In this document: piece by piece, positions 1 through 10,073 of the stretch | How the letters are laid out: each line of letters starts with the position of its first letter | How positions within the stretch are numbered: position 1 is the first letter of the stretch | NCBI RefSeq assembly: GCF_000775915.1 | Contig: NZ_BBLT01000011.1 | Location: 1-64,000, forward strand | DNA: 64,000 bases | From: Sporocytophaga myxococcoides | GTDB lineage: Bacteria; Bacteroidota; Bacteroidia; Cytophagales; Cytophagaceae | Reading direction: 5' to 3' | Notes under the pieces: generated by a model | Told to the model about the DNA's origin: nothing | What the model saw: the letters and a program-made list of their open reading frames with translations, nothing else | Databases searched by the model: none | Translations under genes and position numbers: made by a program

Positions 1-1
1 G

Positions 2-2560
2 GGAGAAAAAATCGGAGCTTCTGGAGCTGTGGGTTCAGGCTCATCCTCTGAAGATAATCCGATACAAAGGTTTGAAGCACCAGGCCATGAAGCTGCAGAA
101 AGAAAAGCTTTAACGGAGAAGAGGGCAGATGGGCAGGAGTTTAGCAGTGAAGAAGCGTCTATGACTTATTTCGGAAACTGGATGAGAGATATGAATCAGA
201 TCATGGTGCCAGCTTTTGCTGATGCCATTGGGAATGATGGAGCCTTTGCCCTTATCAAGATTCTGGCACTTAAAAAGTTTGGAAGAGAAATTAATCCTGA
301 GTTATTCGGATATTATATTCCATCAGAGCATATAGATAACCCTGCAGGTCAGGTTCCGGGAGCAGATTATTTTACCTCTGCACCAACAGTAAGTCCTGAC
401 CTTAACAATGCAAAGGAAAAAGACAGATTCAATACTCAGGATTATCCTGCCCGGCCATCTCAATATGCAACATCACAGGAGAACACAGATCCGCTTACTG
501 GTAGTGTGTTAGGGGCAAATATATTCTCTGTGGATGATAGCGGAGTAATGGCATATATAAGAAGAACCAATCTTCATGTAGAAAAAAGACTAGAGCTGGC
601 CGCGCTGAAAGGAAGAACTTCTGAAGGGCTCGTACACTTTGGAGCAGCTATGCACGCTGTAGAAGATTTGTTCTCGCACTCCAACTATGTTGAGATTGCA
701 CTCAATAAAATCCTTCAGGAAAATCCTGCTTTAAAGTCAGATGGAAGTCCGGGCTTATTGCCGGAGCTTACTGGAGATAACAGGCAGGTACAGACACTTT
801 CATCTAAGACATCAGATGGAAGGCCAACTCTGGTGACAGGTACATTTACCAGTCTTGATACACTTGAGTCTGTCGGGAGTGAAGGTGTTAAAATGCTGCG
901 GATGGGGCTGGCTCCAACGGGAAACAAAGAGGAGAAGAAAGCCCAGGAAGCTCTTGTTAGTGCTTCATTAAAAAAAATGGAAACACTTAAGTCAAATCCT
1001 GTTTTAAGGACAAAAATGGTTAAAGCTATAAAGGAACAGCAGATCCCGATTGTTTCCGGTTTTGATAATAATACTATTGATACTGCAATTCAATATGGCA
1101 ACGTCAGTGATTTGTACAATTCAATTCGTGAAATCAACAAATTGTTTCCTTTTTTAAACATACTTGGCCCTGTTCACGACCTTATAGTTTTGGCAATTAA
1201 TGACACGGTTTTAAAACCTACCGCAGACAGAATTGAATCACAAATGTTGGGTGTAAAGGTTCAGGACACCCCTCTTTATAAAGGAAAGAAGGAGGTGGAT
1301 GAAATTGTAAACAGTGGAGGAAATAAGTTTTCTCCCGTTCAGGAAATGACTGCTTCAATAACAGGAGTGGCGCCAGATCCAAAGAAAAACCTTGCAGATG
1401 CACAGAAACGACAAGCACTTCTTAATAATACACCATCAAAAGTTCTTGCTAATGCATCACATTCACAATTGGCAAAAGATCACACCAACAGTATATTTTT
1501 CGGTCTTGCTTTCAAGCTAGCTGTTGAAGCAGATAAAAAGCTCAGGGATAAAATGCTGTCGGTATGGGCCGGATCACCGCAGGTAAAAGACCCTCATGTT
1601 GAAGAAGCAAAGGCTTTCAGAGAGGAAGAAGCAAAGATAGCAAAAGACAATGGTATCCTCAATTCGGTGAAAAACTGGCTTGCTCCCGAGCCCAGTGATA
1701 ACGTCAAGATGGCAGAAGCCAGATCTAAACAGGAATCAGAATCCTTAAAATTTGGTAAAGAAGTCTATGCAGAAGGTAAAAAACCAGGTCAGGAGTATAA
1801 TCTTCAGGAGATGCGTGATGATTCTGCCAATAGGATTTTAGCCATTTCTGCTACAATAAAAGGAATTGCAAATGCCCCTGGAAATGCTAGTCAGTCGATA
1901 GGTGAACTTAAAAAAGCAATGGGTAATAATAAGATTGATAACGAGGAAGCTAATAAGGTTCTTGATAGGTCAATGAAAGAGACTAACAAGGGTCAGGAAT
2001 TAATGGATAAGGATAAACTGATGCTAAAACTAAAAGAAGTGGCGGGAGATTTTGACAGAAATGCTGTATTAGTGAGAAATGCGGATACTTTAACTAAACG
2101 AGAGTTTGCTTATAATGAGTTGAATATAACTAAGAAAAAGCTTTTTAATGCTATAAAAGCAATTTCTTTGATGGATGCTAGCAAACGAGCGATTGATCTT
2201 TCATCTCTTGCCTCTTTAATTGTGTTATTAGACAGAGAAATGGCGATATTAGCTCCAGCCTACACTTCTGAACAACTCCAACTATTAAACGATCCAAGTC
2301 CAGCCAAAGCATTGCCAAGGTCAACTATAGTCCTTCCATCGCTTTCTCGAGTGGATTCATTGGCAGTGGATGATAGTAAAAAACAAGCAATCAAAGATTT
2401 GTTGCAAACATCAAGAGAAATAATAGATCATCCTTTCGATTCTACCTGGTGGAGGCAGCATGTCATAAGTTTTATAAATCAGCATCATGATCAGATACTA
2501 GAAGAAATTAAAGCAAGGAATGCTGGTTATGCCAATTTTGGAGGAGAGCATCATCATTAA
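2..2560 (+). CDS. HET-C domain effector, 5' end outside window
   Basis: The frame is open from base 2, so the gene starts upstream; the GTG at 29 is only an internal valine codon. The first visible residues (GEKIGASG...) resemble the MGEKAA stretch that closes the DUF4157 region in the neighbouring paralogues, and NPIQRFEAPG resembles their QRK motifs, so I infer that a DUF4157 leader was lost to the window edge. The body has motifs of the HET-C family (fungal heterokaryon incompatibility protein and bacterial homologues): TYFGNWMRDMNQIMVP near base 165 and HAVEDLFSHSNYVEIAL near base 650. The rest is mostly helical, charged and ends HHH. No signal peptide is visible. Probable role: toxin payload of a contractile-injection-type effector (inference). 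It is followed after 132 nt by a secreted WG-repeat gene. Confidence 0.75.
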   Translation, partial: GEKIGASGAVGSGSSSEDNPIQRFEAPGHEAAERKALTEKRADGQEFSSEEASMTYFGNWMRDMNQIMVPAFADAIGNDGAFALIKILALKKFGREINPELFGYYIPSEHIDNPAGQVPGADYFTSAPTVSPDLNNAKEKDRFNTQDYPARPSQYATSQENTDPLTGSVLGANIFSVDDSGVMAYIRRTNLHVEKRLELAALKGRTSEGLVHFGAAMHAVEDLFSHSNYVEIALNKILQENPALKSDGSPGLLPELTGDNRQVQTLSSKTSDGRPTLVTGTFTSLDTLESVGSEGVKMLRMGLAPTGNKEEKKAQEALVSASLKKMETLKSNPVLRTKMVKAIKEQQIPIVSGFDNNTIDTAIQYGNVSDLYNSIREINKLFPFLNILGPVHDLIVLAINDTVLKPTADRIESQMLGVKVQDTPLYKGKKEVDEIVNSGGNKFSPVQEMTASITGVAPDPKKNLADAQKRQALLNNTPSKVLANASHSQLAKDHTNSIFFGLAFKLAVEADKKLRDKMLSVWAGSPQVKDPHVEEAKAFREEEAKIAKDNGILNSVKNWLAPEPSDNVKMAEARSKQESESLKFGKEVYAEGKKPGQEYNLQEMRDDSANRILAISATIKGIANAPGNASQSIGELKKAMGNNKIDNEEANKVLDRSMKETNKGQELMDKDKLMLKLKEVAGDFDRNAVLVRNADTLTKREFAYNELNITKKKLFNAIKAISLMDASKRAIDLSSLASLIVLLDREMAILAPAYTSEQLQLLNDPSPAKALPRSTIVLPSLSRVDSLAVDDSKKQAIKDLLQTSREIIDHPFDSTWWRQHVISFINQHHDQILEEIKARNAGYANFGGEHHH

Positions 2561-2692
2561 TAATTTGTAAAAGAGTTTGTGAGAAATTTGACGTTCCTGT
2601 ATTTAATAGATCAAGTCTTGTTGGAAAAGGTAGAATTAGAAATTCAGCATCTGCTAATTCTGTGGTGAACACAATCATTTATTTTAATCTGT

Positions 2693-4027
2693 ATGAGTAA
2701 AAAATTGGTTATTCTTTTTTTAATCTTCACCTTTTCTATAAAAGGTTTTTGTCAGGTGGTGCAATATGATAGTATTGCTTATTATACTATAAATAAAGAG
2801 AAATTCCTTATCAGCAACAGGGGTAACCAGATTTCAATTAATAGCTATAACTTCATCATTTTTAACTTTGGAAGCAAACTTATTTCAGTAACTAAGGATG
2901 GGAAAAGTGGATACATAGACAGGATGGGGAAAGTAGTTATTCCATTAGTATTTGAATATGCCTGGAGATTTTACAATGGATTGGCATTAGTAAGTGATTT
3001 TAATGGTAATGATGGATTTATAAATGAGGAGGGCAATGTATTAATTCCGATTAATAGTTCATCTTCTTTTGATTCGTTTACAGGTATTTATTCCGATGGC
3101 TTAATCCTTAAAAGTGATAACTTCATTTATGGATATGTTGACAGTATCAATAATACAAAAATACCTTTCGAATATGATGAGGCTGAAATTTTCATCGATG
3201 GGTCATCAATAGTAGGAAAGAAGGACCAGTGGACAATCGTTCTCTATGGCACTATAGACAAGAATAACAATGTTCAGATACCTTTAGAGTACAACTATCT
3301 TGAATACCAGTATAATGATCTTTATTATGCGGGTAAGTTTTTCAACTTCGGTCAACCGGATTATCATTATGCTATGGGATGTGTGAATAGCAGGAGTGAA
3401 ATAGTTGTTCCCTTTAAATACGATTCCATTCAGTTAAGACAAAAGCATTTGTATATCAAAGAAAATGAATGTTATGAGCTGAAGCTTGAAAACTACATAG
3501 TGTGTGACATCAGAGAAGAAGGCTGGCGTATTGTAGATACTAAAAATGGAAAGGAGACTGCATGCTGTTATGTTGATGTGGGAGAAGTTAGTGGCGGGTA
3601 TCTTGAAGTGAAGAAAGATAAATGGGGTTTGGTGGATAGCCTTGGCAATGTAAAAATTCCTTTGACTTATGATTTTGTTGAAATTTATGGTGATGATATT
3701 GTTGCAGTTAAGAAGAATAGCAAATGGGCTTACTTTAAAACAGATGGAACGCAGATAACGGATTTTGTTTATGATTATGTAACGGAGTTCAGGTTAGGTT
3801 ATGCCCTTATCAAGCAAAATGGGAAGTATCATTTGATAGATAAGAAAGGAAAAGTAAAACTTGCAAATTTTCCTGTGAATGACAAAGAAGGAGCATATAT
3901 TCATCACCCCGTTCAAGGTACCAATACTTTATTGTTTTGGAAGAAAGGCAAGTATGGTTTAATGAATATGAATGGAAAGATAATATTTCCTGCAAAGTCA
4001 GAAGAGGCAATACTTTTTGTGAGATGA
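2693..4027 (+). CDS. Secreted WG-repeat protein
   Basis: A 444-residue protein with a Sec signal peptide (MSKKLVILFLIFTFSIKGFCQ). The mature part is a series of WG repeats (PF14903 type), for example GYIDRMGKVVIPLVFEY, WGLVDSLGNVKIPLTYDF and YGLMNMNGKIIFP, each about 50-70 residues and likely beta-rich. There is no T9SS sorting tail and no lipobox. WG-repeat proteins are common in Bacteroidota and mostly uncharacterised. It lies downstream of the HET-C effector at the position held by lipoproteins in the other effector loci, so it may be that locus's protective partner (inference). The following 341 bases have no gene. Confidence 0.8.
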   Translation: MSKKLVILFLIFTFSIKGFCQVVQYDSIAYYTINKEKFLISNRGNQISINSYNFIIFNFGSKLISVTKDGKSGYIDRMGKVVIPLVFEYAWRFYNGLALVSDFNGNDGFINEEGNVLIPINSSSSFDSFTGIYSDGLILKSDNFIYGYVDSINNTKIPFEYDEAEIFIDGSSIVGKKDQWTIVLYGTIDKNNNVQIPLEYNYLEYQYNDLYYAGKFFNFGQPDYHYAMGCVNSRSEIVVPFKYDSIQLRQKHLYIKENECYELKLENYIVCDIREEGWRIVDTKNGKETACCYVDVGEVSGGYLEVKKDKWGLVDSLGNVKIPLTYDFVEIYGDDIVAVKKNSKWAYFKTDGTQITDFVYDYVTEFRLGYALIKQNGKYHLIDKKGKVKLANFPVNDKEGAYIHHPVQGTNTLLFWKKGKYGLMNMNGKIIFPAKSEEAILFVR

Positions 4028-4368
4028 TTTGATAGATGGAAGAATTTTGAGAGATATGATTATGGAGGAAATTCTAAATCATTATAAAAAAAAGACAATG
4101 AAGACAAGGAGAGAAAGATCTTTGTAAGAAATAACTCTTGCATAAATTTTACTATGAAATTCCCTGCTTATAGTATTCATACTTATAAAGCCAGAGCCCA
4201 TAATATTTTAAGTTCAATTAAATAGAATAGATTCTGACAAATGCAGCTTTTTCTGTAAGAATAATTTTAGTATGTTTCCCAATGAATCCTTTGGTTTGAG
4301 ATGTCGTACTAAAAGGGTTAAACAGTAATCAGTTTTTTTCATATAGCTTTTATAGGAGTGAGTTAGCC
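4028..4368 (+). other. Intergenic region before effector gene 4369
   Basis: These 341 bases hold no supportable gene. The 3' end is the leader of the effector gene, with an AGGAG ribosome-binding site at 4354-4358, ten bases before the ATG. The TAGCYATGGGAGAATTTTT context around the start is shared with the other effector genes. No clear terminator or promoter was found. Confidence 0.5.
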
Positions 4369-7230
4369 ATGGGAGAATTTTTACAAAATCGCCGTCAGGA
4401 AAATAAATCCAAGAATGCCCACCAGTCTCAGAATTCAAAACAAGGAGCAAAGGATAATCAGATTCAAAAGAAGGAAGCAGAGAATGAGCAGGACAATTCT
4501 GCGGAATCTCCGGTTTCGGAGGTATTTCAAAGGAAATGGGATAATTCTGATAGCAGTGAGGATAATAACATTCGAAGAGGTCCTGTTCCTACCATGTCTG
4601 AGGTTTCAGAAAATACTATTCAACGCAAGGGGCCCATACCATTACAGTTTTATGCTACAGATATAGAAGAAGAACCTGTTCAGAAAAAAGGACCTGTTCC
4701 AATTCAGCTTCAGGAATCTGAAGAGGATGAAGAACCGATTCAGCGCAAAGGACCTATACAAGCGATGGTGGAGGAGAAAGTAGAGGAGCCCATTCAGCGT
4801 AAAGGCCCTGTCCCTGCTATGGCAATGGAACCTGAAGTCCAATATGATATTGGCAATGATACAGCTTCAGATAAAATGCCTTCAACTGTCCAGGCCAAAA
4901 TGGAAACTTCATTCGGAGAAGATTTCTCTGATGTCAGCATTCATAAGGACTCAACGCAATCTAAAAACCTTAATGCATTGGCCTATACACAAGGCAGCAA
5001 CATTCATTTTGCTCCTGGTCAATACAATCCTGAATCGCAAAAGGGACAAGAGCTACTTGGTCACGAACTCACTCATGTGGTCCAGCAGCGGGAAGGCAGA
5101 GTTCTGCCTAAAGTACAAAAGGAAGGCTTTGGTATCAATGACGATAAAGGACTGGAAAAGGAAGCCGATGAGATGGGGGAGAAGGCTGCAAGGGGAATTG
5201 TACAATCATTTAGGTCAACCTCTCAGTCAACAAAACCTGCTGGTTCTATTGTACAAAAGCAAGCGGCTAATGATCCCCTGAAAGTAGACAAAGGACAAAT
5301 AACATTTGATGCTGAAGGTAACAATGACTCTCAAAGCAAGTATTATTCAAGAAGAGCACACTGGCCGGGCGGGCCTTCTGGAGTAACTATAGGCAGAGGA
5401 TACGATCTTGCACATAGAGGATCAAAACAACTTATAAAAGATGAATTTACATCTATAGGAATTGATTACTCTAAGTTTTCAGGCGCAATTGGACTACAAG
5501 GGGAAGAAGCCAAAGAGTGGCTTGATGACCATAAAGATAGTCTCCCGGAAATTTCGCTGGAGCAGCAGGAGAAATTATTTAACCTGAGCTATACAAGTAT
5601 TGAGAACGATGTAAAAAGAATTTCAACAAAAGCAGATGTAGTTGAAAAGTATGGAGAAGTAGATTTTGAAAAACTTGATCCTACCATTCGCGACATTATT
5701 GTAGATTTGAGATTCCGTGGAGATTATTATGGGGCAACAAGGAAGTATGTTCAGGAACCGATGGTGAAGAATGACCTTCAGGCACTATACAAAGTGATGA
5801 AGGACAAATCGAAATGGAAGAATGTTCCGGAAGACAGATTTAATCGCCGTGTGAAAGCCATAGAAGCTGGGCTTGGCCTAAATGGTAATTCAAGCAAAAC
5901 AACTCCAGCAGCTACTGCAATAGTTCCAGCTTCATCCGGTAATCAGTTGGGTGATGGCGAATATGTGGTTAAAAGCGGAGAATCTCTCGAAATTATTGCT
6001 GCCAAGTTCAAGACAGATGAGACAGCTATAAAGAATCTGAACAAGGACAAATTAAAACAATGGCCAACTAAATCAGGAAAGGTGGTAGAAGGTTTTGCTG
6101 CCGGAGATAAGATTAAGGTTCCTAAAATACAGGAGCCATCAGAGACAATTACCAAGTCACCATTGGCAGAAGACAAAGGAATTGTGGAAAGCTCATTTGA
6201 TTTATTGAATGATGTCATTGAAACAACAAAGGATTATGTAGAAGACAGCTGGGATTCTTTTACAAAAAGTGTGGGAAGTCTCTTCAGTTCCAGTGCAAGC
6301 GTAGATAAATCAAATACGCCGATAAAAACACAGGAGACAAAATCAAGCTCTGTTTCAGCAGAGAAAACAGAAATTAAAACTGCTGCTCCTGCCCCTGCTA
6401 CTCAGGAAACGGAAAAGAAAAGTATCTATTCAAGCCAAAGAGATAACAAGTATAGCGGCACTGATATTTACGGAGCTGGAACAAAGGGTGGAAATGTCTC
6501 TGCAGATAATATGTGTAACGTGACATCTCTTGCTATGACGCTAAAAAGTCATGCATCAGAACACGACCTGAAGACGAACACAATCAATATCTTAATTAAC
6601 GGAGGCGGTTATGATGAAACGAAGCGTGCTGAGCTAATGGGATTTGATCTGGAAGATCTTATTATAAGAAGGTTTGTACAATTGGGTGCTGATTACTTCA
6701 AGAAAAATGTAATGGGCAAAGATTTTGAATTTGATAAAAATCCTCCTCATCAGTTTGGAGCTTGCCTTTCACATGTTGGAAAACAGATTATTTCCGGAGT
6801 TCAGAAAACCCTGGATTATTATGATGTATTTGATAAAACAAAATACGAGAAAATTGCTCCTGAGCTTGATAAAGGTAACACAGGTTTTGGAGGAACTTAT
6901 CTAACAGGGGGTCATGTGGTAAACCTGGTAAAAGTCGTAGCAGACGGACTTATTATAAACGATCCATATGGATTGATACTGGGAGTTAAGGGAAGTTATT
7001 TAAAGAACGGAGCAAAGATCGCTGATAACAAACAAAAGATTACGGATAATTTAACTACAATAGAAAAACGCTTAAAATATAACTCAGCATTACTGACCCA
7101 GACGAAAGCCTATCTGACATCAACGGAAAAATTATTCCCTCATAATATGGGTGAAAATGTTTTCGTAGATTGGGATGATGTAAAAACTTTCTCCATATTC
7201 AGATGGCTTGTAATTTTAAAAGTAAAATAG
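4369..7230 (+). CDS. DUF4157 effector: pesticin-type muramidase, LysM, C39-like peptidase
   Basis: A 953-residue protein without a signal peptide. Layout: leader [10 protein letters not shown]; five QRKGPVP-type repeats at about 68-150; DUF4157 at about 168-247 with HELTH at 232-236 and LEKEADEMG about 30 residues later; a pesticin-type lysozyme-like domain at about 308-505 ([17 protein letters not shown]); LysM at 531-587 ([16 protein letters not shown]); and a C39-like papain-fold peptidase at about 695-953 with candidate Cys716 (NMCNVTS), His849 (TGGHVV) and Asn864/Asp865 (INDPYG). DUF4157 is typical of eCIS cargo; muramidase plus LysM points to peptidoglycan as target. The C39-like part could cut peptide stems or proteins. 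An AGGAG site lies ten bases upstream of the ATG. A lipoprotein gene starts four bases after the stop, so the two are almost certainly co-transcribed. Confidence 0.85.
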   Translation: MGEFLQNRRQENKSKNAHQSQNSKQGAKDNQIQKKEAENEQDNSAESPVSEVFQRKWDNSDSSEDNNIRRGPVPTMSEVSENTIQRKGPIPLQFYATDIEEEPVQKKGPVPIQLQESEEDEEPIQRKGPIQAMVEEKVEEPIQRKGPVPAMAMEPEVQYDIGNDTASDKMPSTVQAKMETSFGEDFSDVSIHKDSTQSKNLNALAYTQGSNIHFAPGQYNPESQKGQELLGHELTHVVQQREGRVLPKVQKEGFGINDDKGLEKEADEMGEKAARGIVQSFRSTSQSTKPAGSIVQKQAANDPLKVDKGQITFDAEGNNDSQSKYYSRRAHWPGGPSGVTIGRGYDLAHRGSKQLIKDEFTSIGIDYSKFSGAIGLQGEEAKEWLDDHKDSLPEISLEQQEKLFNLSYTSIENDVKRISTKADVVEKYGEVDFEKLDPTIRDIIVDLRFRGDYYGATRKYVQEPMVKNDLQALYKVMKDKSKWKNVPEDRFNRRVKAIEAGLGLNGNSSKTTPAATAIVPASSGNQLGDGEYVVKSGESLEIIAAKFKTDETAIKNLNKDKLKQWPTKSGKVVEGFAAGDKIKVPKIQEPSETITKSPLAEDKGIVESSFDLLNDVIETTKDYVEDSWDSFTKSVGSLFSSSASVDKSNTPIKTQETKSSSVSAEKTEIKTAAPAPATQETEKKSIYSSQRDNKYSGTDIYGAGTKGGNVSADNMCNVTSLAMTLKSHASEHDLKTNTINILINGGGYDETKRAELMGFDLEDLIIRRFVQLGADYFKKNVMGKDFEFDKNPPHQFGACLSHVGKQIISGVQKTLDYYDVFDKTKYEKIAPELDKGNTGFGGTYLTGGHVVNLVKVVADGLIINDPYGLILGVKGSYLKNGAKIADNKQKITDNLTTIEKRLKYNSALLTQTKAYLTSTEKLFPHNMGENVFVDWDDVKTFSIFRWLVILKVK
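4570..4820 (+). repeat. In-gene tandem QRKGPVP repeats (effector 4369)
   Basis: Five degenerate units of about 17-25 codons encode acidic spacers followed by (I/V)Q(R/K)KGP(V/I)P. Some units continue with LQFYA, others with AMA or TM. The units match those in the other four complete effectors. Confidence 0.75.
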
Positions 7231-7234
7231 AAAG

Positions 7235-7957
7235 ATGAAAAAATATACACCATTATTCATGGCTATTTTTGTAGCCTGCTCAACTCCTTCAGAAAAGACT
7301 GAAATGAAAGACACCACAGCTTATTCAATTAAAGATACATCAGCGCCTTCTGCGATTACGGAAAATAATATTGCAAATGATCATATGACTATCCTGGCTT
7401 TTCATAAACAACTTCAGGCAACTCCTCTAAGACTTAATCATAATGTCTCATACACTTTACCGGATATTAAAGAGGAAGATGGTAAATATGCAGTATATGA
7501 TCCCGCCTATGAAGAACCTGTTGACCAGGCTGTCGTTTCAACTTCCCATGATAGTATTGCATATACTTCCGGTGATTATTCAGTAAGAGCAGTCGAGTTG
7601 AAATCTTGTAAAGGACAATCCTATGCAGCACTTCTGATTTCAGAACTGATGGGAAACTTTGAATCTTATACACTCAAAGTATTCAGACTTAATAATGAAA
7701 AATTTATCGACGTGACTGATGAAGTGTTGAATCAAAGCGATTTGAATGCAATTACCACAGCAAATATTTCAAAAGATGACTTTCACTATCATATTGATAA
7801 GAATTCAATTAATGTAAAGCTGAATCCTTCTAAGCTTGGTCCATCCTTTAAAGAGTCCAATGGAGAAGACCCGATACTAAAAACAACGGAGGATGAGAGG
7901 AAAAAAAGAGTTAGACTGGAGTGGTCTTCCGATGCATGCAAATTTATCGTGAAATAA
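7235..7957 (+). CDS. Lipoprotein, candidate immunity protein of effector 4369
   Basis: A 240-residue protein with an SPII-type N-terminus (MKKYTPLFMAIFVACS, lipobox Cys15) and a low-complexity linker rich in T, S and K. The rest is unrecognised: a mixed alpha/beta domain with two cysteines (SCKGQ; DACKF). It starts four bases after the effector stop, the tightest coupling in the island. Effectors that hydrolyse peptidoglycan are classically neutralised by periplasmic or lipidated immunity proteins, which makes that role plausible, but no family match supports it directly. Confidence 0.6.
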   Translation: MKKYTPLFMAIFVACSTPSEKTEMKDTTAYSIKDTSAPSAITENNIANDHMTILAFHKQLQATPLRLNHNVSYTLPDIKEEDGKYAVYDPAYEEPVDQAVVSTSHDSIAYTSGDYSVRAVELKSCKGQSYAALLISELMGNFESYTLKVFRLNNEKFIDVTDEVLNQSDLNAITTANISKDDFHYHIDKNSINVKLNPSKLGPSFKESNGEDPILKTTEDERKKRVRLEWSSDACKFIVK

Positions 7958-7996
7958 AATCTTGTCAAAATTTTATAATCAAATAACCTTAGTAAA

Positions 7997-8692
7997 ATGT
8001 TACGTATTTCAATCCTTTTATTGCTTTCAATAATGATTTATTCATGCTCCAATGAAAAGAAAAATGATCAGCAAGAAGTAAAGACAGACAGCTCAGCTGT
8101 TATTAAAACGGCTCCCCAAAAGATGGAGGAAACCTCGACTGATTCTCCTTCAACGGGTGAAGTAGATACTTACACTTCCTTTATTTCTAAATTTAAAGAA
8201 CTACCTACACCTGTGGAATTGGTCCCTAGAGACCTTGAAGAGGATCAGCTTATTGGCATTGATACAAACTATCAAATTAAATTCATAAAACCATTTACGA
8301 GTAAAATATCAGAAAACGACTATCCGTTTAATTTCAATTATCCGGATTTTAATAGCAGCAATTATAAAGCTATAGGAAAACTGACGTTAAGTGAGAACGT
8401 TACTCTTGCGGTATTTTCATTATTTTATGAGAGTTATACTTTTATTGGAGTTATAGCTTATGACAAAGACGGAAATATCCTTGACGGGAAAATGGCAGCT
8501 GAAGAAGAAGGCGGATCTCAGGTAAGAATGATATTGACGGGTACCCTAGAGAAGTCAGAGAATACAGCTGTTCTGAATACGGATTACGTTGAAAAGCATT
8601 ACGATGATAAAGGAAAAGTTACAAAAAAGAATCCTATAAACACTAAATATAAATTTGATCTGAATTCAGGAAAGTTTGTAGCTGAGAAATAG
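7997..8692 (+). CDS. Lipoprotein of unknown function in effector locus
   Basis: A 231-residue lipoprotein (MLRISILLLLSIMIYSCSNEKK, lipobox Cys17). After an acidic/threonine-rich linker the domain is beta-rich (YKAIGKLTLSENVTLAVFS, TFIGVIAYDKDGNILD) and ends in a DLNSGKFVAE strand. I do not recognise a family. It lies 39 bases after the preceding lipoprotein and is followed by a hairpin terminator at 8718-8751, so it probably closes the operon begun by the effector at 4369. Confidence 0.6.
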   Translation: MLRISILLLLSIMIYSCSNEKKNDQQEVKTDSSAVIKTAPQKMEETSTDSPSTGEVDTYTSFISKFKELPTPVELVPRDLEEDQLIGIDTNYQIKFIKPFTSKISENDYPFNFNYPDFNSSNYKAIGKLTLSENVTLAVFSLFYESYTFIGVIAYDKDGNILDGKMAAEEEGGSQVRMILTGTLEKSENTAVLNTDYVEKHYDDKGKVTKKNPINTKYKFDLNSGKFVAEK

Positions 8693-8717
8693 TTTAAAGA
8701 TCAGGTCTTGGTTAGAG

Positions 8718-8751
8718 AGAGGTTATTTCAAGAAGGAGGTAACCTCTTTTT
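8718..8751 (+). terminator. Hairpin terminator after lipoprotein 7997
   Basis: AGAGGTTA (8718-8725) pairs with TAACCTCT (8740-8747) across a 14-base loop and is followed by a T run. It closes the 4369-7235-7997 operon. Confidence 0.6.
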
Positions 8752-8841
8752 ATATTATATTTATTTGATTGTGCGGTTAAAGTATGGAAGGAAAGTACAT
8801 TCTTATGAACTAGTTTGACAATTAGAAATTTTAAACAAGAG

Positions 8842-9354
8842 ATGATGAGGTTTATAATCATAATAAGTGCAAGTATTATATACTTGCAAGGTTGTCACAA
8901 TAAAGAAAAGAAACTATCGGATTTTCAATACCTGACTGATTCTTTATCTCAGGAAAATAACTTTTTAAAAGCAAAGCTCAATGCATCTGAGGATAGCAAG
9001 ACTGGCATTGAGAGTCTGCAAGCAAACAAAAGCAGGAGTGATTCTTCTTTACAGGTTTACACCCTTGTCGGATCCTTCGTTGGTGCATCGCTTTATGATT
9101 GTTTTCATTTATCTTTCAAAGATACGAGTGGAGCTATAAGAGACTTTGATAGTCCCGATAATACCTATGGTATGGATATTTTTGATCGATCGTCATCTTT
9201 ACGATTAAAGAAAGAGATTCCCAAAAAGAGATTCAGGATTTGGTGTGCGACTTTAAAAGGTATAGACTGTAGAGATGCTGACAGCTACCATCCCGATAGT
9301 CCTAAAGCTTATATTGATATGCCTACAATTATTAAGATGCAGGAACTTAGATAA
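8842..9354 (+). CDS. Small lipoprotein, possible relative of 17190
   Basis: The reading frame opens at a TTG at 8815, but the ATG at 8842 gives a better SPII signal (MMRFIIIISASIIYLQGC) and is preferred, giving 170 residues. A short coiled-coil stretch (LTDSLSQENNFLKAKL) precedes a beta-rich domain. The segment VGSFVGA...FHLSFKDTSG is weakly similar to GIVEGTLVIAQQGD..IAIRDSLG of the lipoprotein at 17190, suggesting one fold. It follows a terminator and so has its own transcript. A role as an additional immunity-type lipoprotein is inference only. Confidence 0.55.
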   Translation: MMRFIIIISASIIYLQGCHNKEKKLSDFQYLTDSLSQENNFLKAKLNASEDSKTGIESLQANKSRSDSSLQVYTLVGSFVGASLYDCFHLSFKDTSGAIRDFDSPDNTYGMDIFDRSSSLRLKKEIPKKRFRIWCATLKGIDCRDADSYHPDSPKAYIDMPTIIKMQELR

Positions 9355-10073
9355 GTTGAGGTGAAAAGATTTTTCTTTGCTAATTTTTAACAAAAGAATC
9401 TAATCTGAACTCAGTATAATTTGCATCAAATATATAATCTGTTTGGGTGCCTGATTTTTATTTGCATTGTTATCAGAATAAAAATTTATTCATTTAAGTT
9501 TTATTTTTTTTCTAACTCCTTGACTTTTAAATAAAACTTTTTACTTTTGATACTCATTTTCATGTACAGATTTTTTTGTACAAAATTTTTGAGTACAAGT
9601 TTGTAATTATACTACCAGCTGTTGGATAATCTGCAAGCTCACGAGTTTAACTAAAAACTCTTTCTTTATTAATTCCGGTTTTTTGAATGAGTTTTTAATG
9701 TTGGTTCCGGAAGATTAAACAGCTTTTTCATTTAACTTTTATTCAAATAGCTATGGGAGAATTATCATATAAGAACGATCAAGGTTCAAATAAGCATCAG
9801 AAATTTCAGCACATACAGCCTAAGTCATCAAAACAAGAAAGAAGCAGAACATGGTAGAGTTTTGCAATGAATTCAGTATTTCAAGGGTGGGAAAAACCTT
9901 GCAAGTGATAATGGATCTTATAAACTGGATTGCTATAGGTTTTTAGTATACATAATTATTTTGAGTTGGCGGAGCCAATTTTTAGTTTTTGAACAATAGT
10001 TCAACCATAAAATAGCTATGATGAGAATACACATTGTAAAATAAATTTTTAACCCAAACAACTTTTAATAAAA
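9355..10073 (+). other. Intergenic region with an orphan effector leader
   Basis: These 719 AT-rich bases contain no full gene. At 9753-9857 there is a short reading frame that matches only the leader of the DUF4157 effectors. The upstream part resembles the AT-rich sequence before the effector genes. The rest shows nothing recognisable. Confidence 0.5.
9753..9857 (+). pseudogene. Orphan DUF4157-effector leader fragment
   Basis: An ATG in the same TAGCTATGGGAGAA context as the intact effectors opens a 34-codon frame (MGELSYKNDQGSNKHQKFQH...) ending in TAG. The spacing of MGE, the KNDQGSNKHQ stretch and the following Q/S/K-rich part match the leader MGEFL..SRQ....NLHQSQ. No repeats or DUF4157 domain follow. 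It is best read as the remnant of a deleted effector, although a free leader peptide cannot be excluded. Confidence 0.6.
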
